NCBI GenBank assembly: GCA_964620345.1
Contig: CAZUHK010000199.1
Coordinates: 1 to 5,217, forward strand
Direction: 5' to 3'
Origin: CAZUHK01 sp964620345
GTDB taxonomy: Bacteria > Planctomycetota > Phycisphaerae > Phycisphaerales > Zrk34
DNA length: 5,217 bases
Numbering within the stretch: position 1 is the first letter of the stretch; every line of letters begins with the position of its first letter. The position numbers were made by a program, and so were the translations under genes. The notes beneath the pieces are model-generated. The model was not told the DNA's origin and did not search any database. It saw only the letters and a program-made list of their open reading frames with translations. Shown here piece by piece: positions 1 to 4,974 of this stretch.

Positions 1-2
1 AC

Positions 3-197
3 CCGGCCCACGCCGAGCTGGCCACCCTCGCGGGCGCGGTGACGATGGGCACGACCGACACCCGCGTCGCGGCCGAGTTGGCCTACCCCAGCGAGCGGTT
101 GTTCAACCTGCTCAAGGCCGCGAAGGAAAGCCACGGCGGCTTGGGCCCCGGCCACGACGACGCCGACGACGACGACGACGACGACCCGACCGACTGA
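3..197 (+). CDS. C-terminal fragment of an unrecognised protein with poly-aspartate tail (5' end off window)
   Basis: The reading frame is open from the window edge and ends at TGA 195-197, giving 64 residues. The first ~50 residues look like an ordinary folded or helical segment (…SERLFNLLKAAKES…). After a Gly-rich stretch the protein ends in an acidic tail, HDDADDDDDDDPTD, in which seven consecutive GAC codons (165-185) encode Asp. I do not recognise the family from this fragment. Acidic tails of this kind are usually disordered and can bind metal or basic partners, but that is inference. The stop lies 20 nt before the sigma-factor start, so this gene could be the first member of the same transcription unit. 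I see no obvious promoter in the gap. The frame itself is well supported: it stays open to the edge with GC-rich codon usage like the neighbours. Confidence 0.6.
   Translation, partial: PAHAELATLAGAVTMGTTDTRVAAELAYPSERLFNLLKAAKESHGGLGPGHDDADDDDDDDPTD
165..185 (+). repeat. (GAC)7 trinucleotide run coding for seven Asp
   Basis: Seven perfect GAC units lie in frame in the last codons of the upstream partial gene, flanked by two more GAC codons at 156-161 and a GCC at 162-164. Every Asp uses the same codon, so slippage could change the tail length by whole residues without a frameshift. Confidence 0.85.
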
Positions 198-207
198 TCC
201 GCAGCGC

Positions 208-214
208 AAGGCGG
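208..214 (+). promoter_or_regulatory. Shine-Dalgarno-like AAGGCGG before the sigma-factor gene
   Basis: AAGGCGG lies 3 nt before the first of two tandem GTG codons (218) and 6 nt before the second (221). The 6-nt spacing matches that of the other ribosome binding sites here, so GTG 221 may be the start actually used. The protein would then be one residue shorter. Confidence 0.5.
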
Positions 215-217
215 CCC

Positions 218-853
218 GTGGTGAGCCAGACGATCGCGAAAATCGCCGAGCTCTCGGCACTGAGCGACGAGCAGCTCGCGGCCCGCGCCCGGGCGGGCTG
301 CGCCGCATCGTTCGCCGCGCTGGCCCAGCGGATGCGCCCGCGCCTGCTGCACTTCCTCTGGCAGCGCACCCGAAGCTGGGCCGACGCCGAGGACGCGGCG
401 CAGGATGCGCTGACCAAGGCGATGCAGAAGATTCAGACCTACGACGACCGGTGGAAGTTCAGCACCTGGCTGTTCACCATCGGCCAGCGCACCGCGATCG
501 ACCTGCGCCGCAAACAGCGCGACACCATCTCGATCGACGCGACCACACCCGTGCCCGACCGCGGCGCCGCCCCGGCCGACCGGATGGCCGCCGACGAGCT
601 GGCCGCGAACATCTGGGCGACGGCTCAGCGCGTGCTCGGCGACGATCAATACACAGCCCTTTGGCTGCGGTACGGCGAAGAGCAGGAAATCAGGGACATC
701 GCGAAAGTGCTGAACAAGAGCCACGTCGCGGTCCGCGTGATGCTGATGCGTGCGCGGAACAAGCTGGCGGGGCACGTGGAAGACGAACGGGCCGCCGGCG
801 GCGAGCCCGCAGCGACCGGTCTGCACACCGCGCCGACAGGAGGCGTCGAATGA
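218..853 (+). CDS. ECF-type RNA polymerase sigma-70 family sigma factor
   Basis: This 211-residue protein has the two-domain layout of ECF (group 4) sigma factors, which direct RNA polymerase to a dedicated stress or signal regulon. Region 2 spans about residues 24-103. It includes the core-binding helix (DAEDAAQDALTKAMQKI, 56-72) and the -10 recognition segment (FSTWLFTIGQRTAIDLRRK, 81-99). A Pro/Ala-rich linker covers about 103-128. Region 4 spans about 129-186, with a helix-turn-helix (RDIAKVLNKSHVAVRVMLMRARNKL, split about 159-183) for -35 contact. There is no sigma region 1 or 3. A tail of ~25 residues after region 4 is probably disordered. The start is GTG at 218 or, with better Shine-Dalgarno spacing, GTG at 221. 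The stop overlaps the next gene by 4 nt, so sigma and candidate anti-sigma are probably made together. The target regulon cannot be read from the window. Confidence 0.9.
   Translation: MVSQTIAKIAELSALSDEQLAARARAGCAASFAALAQRMRPRLLHFLWQRTRSWADAEDAAQDALTKAMQKIQTYDDRWKFSTWLFTIGQRTAIDLRRKQRDTISIDATTPVPDRGAAPADRMAADELAANIWATAQRVLGDDQYTALWLRYGEEQEIRDIAKVLNKSHVAVRVMLMRARNKLAGHVEDERAAGGEPAATGLHTAPTGGVE
838..843 (+). promoter_or_regulatory. Shine-Dalgarno AGGAGG fixing the start of the candidate anti-sigma gene
   Basis: A perfect AGGAGG lies inside the end of the sigma gene, 6 nt before ATG 850. It decides for ATG 850 over the in-frame ATG at 880 and shows that the overlapped gene is translated in its own right. 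Confidence 0.85.
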
Positions 854-1263
854 CCCCCGGAAGTTCACGGAACGACAGGATGGACGATCTGGAAAAGCGG
901 TTGCGCGAAGAGGCGCCGGCGTGGCGGGCGGCGGCGCTGGCGCGGCGGCCGAGCGCGAAGCCGCAAGCGGCGGGGGCGTCGCCGTTGGCGCGGGTCGGGC
1001 TGCTTGTGGCGATCGCGGCGGCGGTGCTGATCTTCGGCGTGATCGGGCTGTACGCACCGGTCGGGCCGACCGGGGCGCACCGTTCGCCGCCGATGGTCAC
1101 CGCCCCGCCGCCGACGCGGGTGCTGGACGCGCCGGCGAAGGCGATCGAGCGGCCGCTGAACAGCGAAGCGCAACTTCTGGCGATGGACGTGCGTCGCGCC
1201 GCGACCGCGGCGCTGGGCCCGCTGCGGCCGTTCGCAGCGCCGCCGCGCCACCTCACGCCGTGA
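850..1263 (+). CDS. Small single-pass membrane protein, candidate anti-sigma factor for the ECF sigma
   Basis: This 137-residue protein starts at ATG 850 inside the sigma stop (ATGA overlap), behind an AGGAGG. Layout: a charged cytoplasmic N-terminus (residues 1-44, including the amphipathic MDDLEKRLREEAPAWRAAAL), one hydrophobic helix at about 46-68 (LLVAIAAAVLIFGVIGLY core), then a Pro/Ala-rich outer segment of ~70 residues. The Arg/Lys residues before the helix predict N-in, C-out topology. Co-translation with an ECF sigma gene and this topology are what is expected of an anti-sigma factor that holds sigma at the membrane. However, there is no cysteine at all, so the classical zinc anti-sigma motif (HxxxCxxC) is absent, and I see no catalytic or sensor domain. 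The role therefore rests on position and topology alone. It could instead be another membrane accessory of the sigma regulon. Confidence 0.75.
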   Translation: MTPGSSRNDRMDDLEKRLREEAPAWRAAALARRPSAKPQAAGASPLARVGLLVAIAAAVLIFGVIGLYAPVGPTGAHRSPPMVTAPPPTRVLDAPAKAIERPLNSEAQLLAMDVRRAATAALGPLRPFAAPPRHLTP

Positions 1264-1276
1264 GCCCCCCCCGCCG

Positions 1277-1305
1277 CTGACGATGCGCCGGTCGGGCCGT
1301 ACAAT
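1277..1305 (+). promoter_or_regulatory. Sigma-70-type promoter for lysA (CTGACG-17 nt-TACAAT)
   Basis: The -35 CTGACG (1277-1282, 4 of 6 matches to TTGACA) and -10 TACAAT (1300-1305, 5 of 6) are separated by the ideal 17 nt. Both lie in the 68-nt gap between the candidate anti-sigma stop and lysA. The predicted start of transcription is near 1312, giving a 5' UTR of ~20 nt. This suggests lysA is transcribed independently of the sigma unit. Confidence 0.65.
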
Positions 1306-1321
1306 GCCCGCCTGATTCCCC

Positions 1322-1325
1322 GGAG
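1322..1325 (+). promoter_or_regulatory. Shine-Dalgarno GGAG for lysA
   Basis: GGAG lies 6 nt before ATG 1332. It supports this start, which also gives the normal N-terminus for the family. Confidence 0.65.
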
Positions 1326-1331
1326 CATCGC

Positions 1332-2621
1332 ATGGATCACTTCAACTACCGCGACGGCCAACTGTATTGCGAAGGCGTGAGCATCGACGAGCTGGCCGGC
1401 CAGGTCGGCACGCCGGCGTACGTCTATTCGCGCGCCACGTTCGAGCACCACTACGACGCGATTGCGCAGGCGTTTGCTCCGCTGAATCCGCTGATCTGCT
1501 ACTCGATCAAGAGCTGCGGCAACCTTGCGCTGATCAAGCTGCTGGCGGCGCGCGGCAGCGGCATGGACGTGGTCAGCGGCGGCGAGCTGTACCGCGCCCA
1601 ACAGGCCGGGGTGGACATGAGCAAGATCGTCTACGCCGGGGTGGGCAAGACCGACGATGAGATCCGCATGGGCATCGAAGCGGGCATCGGTTATTTCAAC
1701 ATCGAAAGCGAGGCGGAGTTTGAGAACATCGCCCGGATCGCCCGCGAGCTGGGCCGCACCTGCCGCGGCGCGCTGCGCGTGAACCCGGATGTCGACCCGC
1801 GCACGCACGCGAAGACCTCGACGGGCCAGAAGGAGACGAAGTTCGGCGTGGACATCGAGCGCGCCCGCCGCTTCTTCGATCGCTACGGCCACGATGAACA
1901 CGCCAAGCTGTGCGCGATCCACCTGCACATCGGCTCGCCGATCTACGACGTGCAGCGGTACACGCTGGCGATCGACAAGGCGTTGGAGCTGATCGACGAG
2001 CTTCGGGCGGCGGGGCACGCGATCACCGCGCTGGACATCGGCGGCGGGTACGGCGCGGATTACCAGGCCGATCAGACCCCCGACTACGCCGAGTATGCGG
2101 CACAGATCGTGCCGCGGCTTCAGGGGTTCGTCGACGGCGGCGGGCAGGTGATCCTCGAGCCCGGCCGCACCATCGCGGCCAACGCCGGCGTGCTGCTGGC
2201 GCGGGTGCTCTACATCAAGACCGGCGGGGCCAAGAAGTTCGTCATCGTCGATTCGGGCGAAAATCACCTGATCCGCCCGGCGATGTACGATGCGTTTCAT
2301 TTCGTCTGGCCGACGAACGTCGCGCCCAATCACGTGCCGGGCAAGCGGCTGGCCGACATGCCCAACGAGGGGCTGGAGGCGTGCGACGTGGTCGGGCCGA
2401 TCTGCGAGACCGGCGACTATTTCGCCCGCAACCGCCGCCTGCCGCCGGTGGCCCGTGGCGATCTGCTGTGCGTGTTCACCGCCGGCGCCTACGGCATGGT
2501 GATGGCGAGCAACTACAACGCGATGCCCCGGCCCGTGGAAGTGCTGGTCGATGGCGAGGCCGCGACGATCATCCGCCGCCGCGAGACGTACGACGACCTG
2601 GTGGCGGGCGAAGTCGTGTGA
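1332..2621 (+). CDS. lysA: Diaminopimelate decarboxylase (PLP-dependent, lysine biosynthesis)
   Basis: LysA decarboxylates meso-diaminopimelate to L-lysine, the last step of the DAP pathway, in the cytoplasm. The 429 residues match the family length of about 420-450. The order is that of fold-type III decarboxylases: an alanine-racemase-like barrel, then a beta domain. Visible motifs: PLP Schiff-base lysine K60 in YSIKSCGN; HLHIGS at 197-202; the phosphate-binding GGGYG at 237-241; EPGR at 276-279; substrate loop SGENHLIRPAMYDAFH at 308-323, with R315 and Y319; the catalytic-Cys motif PICETGD at 356-362 (C358, E359); and GAYGMVMASNYN at 385-396, with Y387. The partner-subunit Cys-Glu-x-Gly-Asp and the EPGR loop favour DAP decarboxylase over ornithine or arginine decarboxylases. 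Slightly unusual are SCGN after the lysine (commonly KAN) and GENHLIRP (commonly GMNDLIRP). It has its own promoter; no lysine riboswitch fits in the ~20-nt leader. Confidence 0.96.
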   Translation: MDHFNYRDGQLYCEGVSIDELAGQVGTPAYVYSRATFEHHYDAIAQAFAPLNPLICYSIKSCGNLALIKLLAARGSGMDVVSGGELYRAQQAGVDMSKIVYAGVGKTDDEIRMGIEAGIGYFNIESEAEFENIARIARELGRTCRGALRVNPDVDPRTHAKTSTGQKETKFGVDIERARRFFDRYGHDEHAKLCAIHLHIGSPIYDVQRYTLAIDKALELIDELRAAGHAITALDIGGGYGADYQADQTPDYAEYAAQIVPRLQGFVDGGGQVILEPGRTIAANAGVLLARVLYIKTGGAKKFVIVDSGENHLIRPAMYDAFHFVWPTNVAPNHVPGKRLADMPNEGLEACDVVGPICETGDYFARNRRLPPVARGDLLCVFTAGAYGMVMASNYNAMPRPVEVLVDGEAATIIRRRETYDDLVAGEVV

Positions 2622-2648
2622 TCGATCCGCCGCGGCCGCAAGGCCCGG

Positions 2649-2654
2649 TATAAT
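2649..2654 (+). promoter_or_regulatory. Perfect TATAAT -10 box for the hicBA operon
   Basis: A consensus TATAAT lies in the 59-nt gap after lysA, ending 26 nt before hicB ATG. No convincing -35 is seen at 16-18 nt spacing (TCCGCC at 17 nt matches only 2 of 6). The predicted transcription start is near 2661. HicB-type antitoxins often repress their own promoter, but no clear operator repeat is visible. Confidence 0.55.
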
Positions 2655-2667
2655 CGGATGTGCCGAC

Positions 2668-2674
2668 AAGGAGG
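2668..2674 (+). promoter_or_regulatory. Strong Shine-Dalgarno AAGGAGG for hicB
   Basis: AAGGAGG is exactly 6 nt before ATG 2681, the strongest ribosome site in the window. It rules out the in-frame GTG at 2660, which would lie upstream of the site. Heavy translation of the first gene suits an antitoxin that must be made in excess. Confidence 0.85.
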
Positions 2675-2680
2675 CCCGCC

Positions 2681-2899
2681 ATGACCCGCCAGTTCAATGT
2701 CGTGATCGAGCGTGATGCCGATGGCTGGTACGTCGGCTCCGTGCCATCGCTGGCCGGCTGCCACACACAGGCCAAGTCTCTGGATGCGTTGATGGCGCGG
2801 ATGCAGGAAGCCATCGCGCTGTGCCTGGAAGCCGAAGGCGACGACGCGGCACAGGCGTCCGACTTCGTCGGCGTTCAGCGCATCACGATCGAATCATGA
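2681..2899 (+). CDS. hicB: HicB-family antitoxin (short form)
   Basis: HicB binds and neutralises the HicA ribonuclease encoded just downstream. The 72 residues form the small partial-RNase-H-like HicB domain: N-terminal strand FNVVIERDADGWYVGSVP (5-22), the hallmark PSLAGCHTQAKSLDALMARM (22-41), then a helix EAIALCLEAEG (43-53) and a short strand-like tail. The hallmark GWyv…vPslpGc.tqg.s.eeA…l..ai pattern is plain. No ribbon-helix-helix or helix-turn-helix DNA-binding domain follows, so autoregulation, if any, would need another route. ATG 2681 is fixed by AAGGAGG. The stop TGA overlaps the start of hicA (ATGA), so the two are coupled. The order is antitoxin first, opposite to the E. coli hicAB operon but common elsewhere. 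The neighbours are unrelated housekeeping genes, as is typical of mobile toxin-antitoxin cassettes. Confidence 0.9.
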   Translation: MTRQFNVVIERDADGWYVGSVPSLAGCHTQAKSLDALMARMQEAIALCLEAEGDDAAQASDFVGVQRITIES

Positions 2900-3120
2900 C
2901 ACGCCTGCCGCGAGTCAGTGGGAAGCAACTGATCGCTGCGCTTGGCAAGGTCGGCTTTGAAACAGTTCGCACCAAGGGCAGTCACAACTTCCTCCGTCAC
3001 GAGGATGGCCGAACAACGGTTGTGCCCGTTCATGGCGGCGAGACACTCGGCCCCGGGTTGATGTCGAAAATCATGCGCGACTGCGAACTGACGCGGGAAC
3101 GTCTGGCCGATCTGCTGTAG
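2896..3120 (+). CDS. hicA: HicA-family mRNA interferase toxin
   Basis: HicA is a small double-stranded-RNA-binding-domain-like ribonuclease that cleaves mRNA in a ribosome-independent way and arrests growth until HicB binds it. The 74 residues cover the full family: VSGKQLIAALGKVGFETVR (7-25), the catalytic loop TKGSHNFLRH (26-35) with catalytic His30 in the KGSH motif, then the VPVHGGETLGPGLMSKIMRD segment (43-62) that matches the usual (V/I)P.H…l..GtL..Il pattern. The active site looks intact, so the toxin is probably functional. ATG 2896 overlaps the hicB stop by 4 nt; there is no independent promoter. By hand count, 2941-3120 is about 59 % GC against 63-70 % in sampled lines of lysA and ruvB, consistent with later acquisition. 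Confidence 0.9.
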   Translation: MTRLPRVSGKQLIAALGKVGFETVRTKGSHNFLRHEDGRTTVVPVHGGETLGPGLMSKIMRDCELTRERLADLL

Positions 3121-3146
3121 AGCCGAACGCCTGGTGAGAGTCGACG

Positions 3147-3155
3147 TGGTAAACT
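3147..3155 (+). promoter_or_regulatory. Extended -10 promoter for ruvB, predicted leaderless (TGGTAAACT)
   Basis: TAAACT (3150-3155, 4 of 6 matches to TATAAT) is preceded by TGG, the TGn extended -10 element. It ends 6 nt before ATG 3162, so the expected transcription start is at the A of the ATG. There is no good -35 and no Shine-Dalgarno. Confidence 0.5.
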
Positions 3156-3161
3156 CTACCC

Positions 3162-4190
3162 ATGGCCCGACAACGGATTGTCACCGGCGACGCGACCGAC
3201 CCGACCGAGGACGCGGTCAACTTCGCGCTTCGCCCCGCCTCGCTCGATGAATACATCGGCCAGGCGCGGCTCATCGAGAAGCTGCGCATCGCCCTGGGCG
3301 CCGCCCAGCAGCGCGGCGAGCCGATGGAGCACGTGCTCCTGCACGGCCCACCGGGCCTGGGCAAGACCACCCTCGCCCACGTCATCGCCAACGAGATGGG
3401 CACCAACCTCACCGTCACCTCCGGCCCGGCGCTGACCAAGGGCTCGGACCTGGTCGGCACGCTCACCAAGCTCCAGCCCAGCGACGTGCTGTTCATCGAT
3501 GAGATTCATCGCCTGCCCGTCGCGGTCGAGGAGTACGTCTACTCGGCGATGGAGGATTTCAAGGTCGAGTTCGTCGTCGATTCGGGCATGCACGCCAAGA
3601 CGATCACGCTGCCGATCAAGCCGTTCTCGCTGATCGGCGCCACGACGCGCGCGGGGCTGCTGAGCGGGCCGATGCGCAGCCGCTTTGGCATCACGCATCA
3701 CCTGGATTTTTATGACGAGCAGGACACGCTGGCGATCCTGTCGCGCACGGCGAAGCTGCTGAAGCTCGGCGGCGCCGCGGAAGACGTGCTGCGGGCGATC
3801 GCGGTGCGCAGCCGCGGCACGCCGCGCGTCGCCAATCGCCTGCTCCGGCGCGTCCGCGACTTCTCGCAGATGCGCCGCGCGGGCAAGCTCGACGAACTCA
3901 TCGTCGCCGAGGCGCTCGAGCTCGAAGGCATCGACGCGATCGGCCTGGACGATCTGGACCGTGCGTACCTCACGACCATCGCCGAGGTCTACCGCGGCGG
4001 GCCGGTGGGCCTGGAAGCCATCGCCGCGACGCTCAGCGAAGACGCCGGCACGCTCGAAGACATGGTCGAGCCGTACCTGCTTCAGATCGGCTTCCTCGCC
4101 CGCACGCGCCGGGGCCGGCAGCTCACGCGGCGCGCCGCCGAGCACCTGGGCGTGACGTATGTCGATAAGGACGAGGCGGAGCTGTTCTAA
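3162..4190 (+). CDS. ruvB: Holliday junction branch-migration ATPase RuvB
   Basis: RuvB is the hexameric AAA+ motor that works with RuvA to drive branch migration of Holliday junctions in recombination repair. At 342 residues it has the normal family length. In order: the N-terminal RuvB signature LRPASLDEYIGQARLIEKL (23-41), Walker A GPPGLGKT (62-69), Walker B FIDEIHR (111-117, D113/E114), sensor 1 GATTRAG (159-165), the arginine-finger segment GPMRSRFG (169-176, R174), sensor 2 RGTPRVANRLLRRVRDF (218-234, R222), and a C-terminal winged helix with GGPVGLEAIAATLSED (279-294) and the characteristic FLARTRRGRQLTRRAAEHLG (311-330). All catalytic motifs are intact. No ruvA or ruvC is next to it, so the complex is encoded in more than one place. 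The start is preceded by an extended -10 rather than a ribosome site, suggesting a leaderless message. Confidence 0.97.
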   Translation: MARQRIVTGDATDPTEDAVNFALRPASLDEYIGQARLIEKLRIALGAAQQRGEPMEHVLLHGPPGLGKTTLAHVIANEMGTNLTVTSGPALTKGSDLVGTLTKLQPSDVLFIDEIHRLPVAVEEYVYSAMEDFKVEFVVDSGMHAKTITLPIKPFSLIGATTRAGLLSGPMRSRFGITHHLDFYDEQDTLAILSRTAKLLKLGGAAEDVLRAIAVRSRGTPRVANRLLRRVRDFSQMRRAGKLDELIVAEALELEGIDAIGLDDLDRAYLTTIAEVYRGGPVGLEAIAATLSEDAGTLEDMVEPYLLQIGFLARTRRGRQLTRRAAEHLGVTYVDKDEAELF

Positions 4191-4193
4191 ATA

Positions 4194-4209
4194 CGCCGCC
4201 CGTGCGGTG
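4194..4209 (+). other. Small GC-rich hairpin after ruvB
   Basis: CGCCGC (4194-4199) pairs with GCGGTG (4204-4209) around a 4-nt loop, with one G-U pair. It starts 4 nt after the ruvB stop. No T-run follows, so it is not a classical intrinsic terminator. It abuts the next promoter and may only damp read-through, or be chance in GC-rich DNA. Confidence 0.3.
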
Positions 4210-4218
4210 TGCTACCAT
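4210..4218 (+). promoter_or_regulatory. Extended -10 promoter for the secreted-protein gene, predicted leaderless (TGCTACCAT)
   Basis: TACCAT (4213-4218, 4 of 6 matches) is preceded by TGC, a TGn element. It ends 6 nt before ATG 4225, the same geometry as for ruvB. There is no Shine-Dalgarno and no convincing -35 (AATACG at 17 nt matches 2 of 6). Confidence 0.5.
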
Positions 4219-4224
4219 CGTGGC

Positions 4225-4974
4225 ATGAAAACAGACCTGCCCATCGTCGCCCTGATGCTGCTGCTGTTCGCCGACGCCGCGCGGGCCGAGGAATCGTTTG
4301 CCTCCGAGCAGCTCGTCGGCAAGCTCGTCGCGTCGTTCGGGATCGACCGGTGGGATCGGGTCGAAGCGATCCGTTTCACGTTCAACGTCAAGAAAGGCGA
4401 CACCCGCGTGTACCGCACGTGGCACTGGTCGCCCAAGACCAACGTGGTGAAGTTCAGCGGGCCGCTGGGTGATGAGAAACTGGCCGAGATCGAATACGAC
4501 CGCGACGAACTGGGCGAAGGCACGGCCGAGCGTATCCGCGAGATCGATGCGAAGTTCATCAACGATTCGTTCTGGCTGCTGCTGCCGCTGCACCTGTCGT
4601 GGTCGAAGGACGTGACGCTGGAGTACACCGGCTACGCCCACACGCCGCTGCGCAAGCGGATCACCCGCGAGGTGATCGTGCGTTATCCCGACGACGCCGG
4701 CGGGTACACGCCGGGCGATATGTACAAGCTCTACCTCGACGAGGCGTGGCGGATCGAGCAGTGGTCGTACCACAAGGCCGGGGCGGTCGAACCGACGCTC
4801 GCGACGATCTGGAAGACCGATCAGAAGGTCGGCCCGCTGGTGCTGACCACCGACTTCGTCGGGCGCGATGAATCGTTTGGGCTTTGGTTCACGAAGCTCG
4901 CGGTGAAGACGACCGACGGCGACGGCTGGATCGAGGCCGAGGCGATCGACCACCCCTGCCGCACCTGCCGGTGA
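4225..4974 (+). CDS. Secreted protein of unknown function, possibly LolA/DUF6503-like beta fold
   Basis: This 249-residue protein has a Sec signal peptide: MKTDLP, a hydrophobic core IVALMLLLFA (7-16), and an AxA cleavage site at A19-R20-A21, so the mature protein begins near E22. The mature part alternates short strands rich in Trp and Tyr: IRFTFNVKKG (49-58), WHWSPKTNVVKFSG (66-79), FINDSFWLLLPLHL (111-124), VTLEYTGYA (130-138), MYKLYLDEAWRIEQWSYH (166-183), GPLVLTTDFVG (203-213). The order, and above all the INDSFWLLLP…VTL block, resembles uncharacterised secreted proteins with a lipoprotein-carrier-like half-barrel (DUF6503 type). This is recalled resemblance, not a search result. No catalytic motif is seen and there is no lipobox. 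The only two cysteines form a CRTC at the C-terminus. Upstream in-frame ATGs overlap ruvB and would bury the signal peptide, so ATG 4225 is preferred. Confidence 0.8.
   Translation: MKTDLPIVALMLLLFADAARAEESFASEQLVGKLVASFGIDRWDRVEAIRFTFNVKKGDTRVYRTWHWSPKTNVVKFSGPLGDEKLAEIEYDRDELGEGTAERIREIDAKFINDSFWLLLPLHLSWSKDVTLEYTGYAHTPLRKRITREVIVRYPDDAGGYTPGDMYKLYLDEAWRIEQWSYHKAGAVEPTLATIWKTDQKVGPLVLTTDFVGRDESFGLWFTKLAVKTTDGDGWIEAEAIDHPCRTCR

Noticed and set aside
83..1057. 324-codon open frame on the minus strand
   Set aside because: It is antisense to the ECF sigma gene and has a Pro/Arg/Ser-rich low-complexity translation.
1265..1272. Run of eight C after the candidate anti-sigma gene
   Set aside because: A homopolymer between genes that is not in any coding frame; no phase-variation role can be argued from position.
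2632..2639. GCGGCCGC palindrome before hicB as terminator or operator
   Set aside because: An 8-bp palindrome with no loop and no T-run is common in GC-rich DNA.
690..2669. 659-codon open frame on the minus strand
   Set aside because: It runs antisense through the candidate anti-sigma gene and all of lysA, whose motifs are certain. Its low-complexity Arg/Ala/His/Asp composition is typical of antisense frames in high-GC DNA.
2660..2680. GTG 2660 as an upstream start for hicB
   Set aside because: It lies upstream of AAGGAGG 2668-2674 and would add seven residues absent from the HicB core; ATG 2681 has ideal spacing.
2821..2895. In-frame upstream start giving hicA a 25-residue Arg-rich extension
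   Set aside because: It would overlap hicB deeply; the added residues are an out-of-frame reading of hicB, and ATG 2896 gives the normal HicA length with a 4-nt overlap.
3137..3157. AGAGT…ACTCT inverted repeat around the ruvB -10 region, possible operator
   Set aside because: The arms are only 5 bp with an 11-nt gap; this is expected by chance and no regulator is suggested.
3156..4145. 329-codon open frame on the minus strand
   Set aside because: It is antisense to ruvB over nearly its whole length, and its composition is biased with no recognisable domain.
4159..4224. Start at 4159 for the secreted-protein gene
   Set aside because: It overlaps the end of ruvB and places 22 residues before a clear Sec signal peptide.
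4123..4953. 276-codon open frame on the minus strand
   Set aside because: It is antisense to the secreted-protein gene, which has a signal peptide and plausible strand pattern; no domain is visible on the opposite strand.
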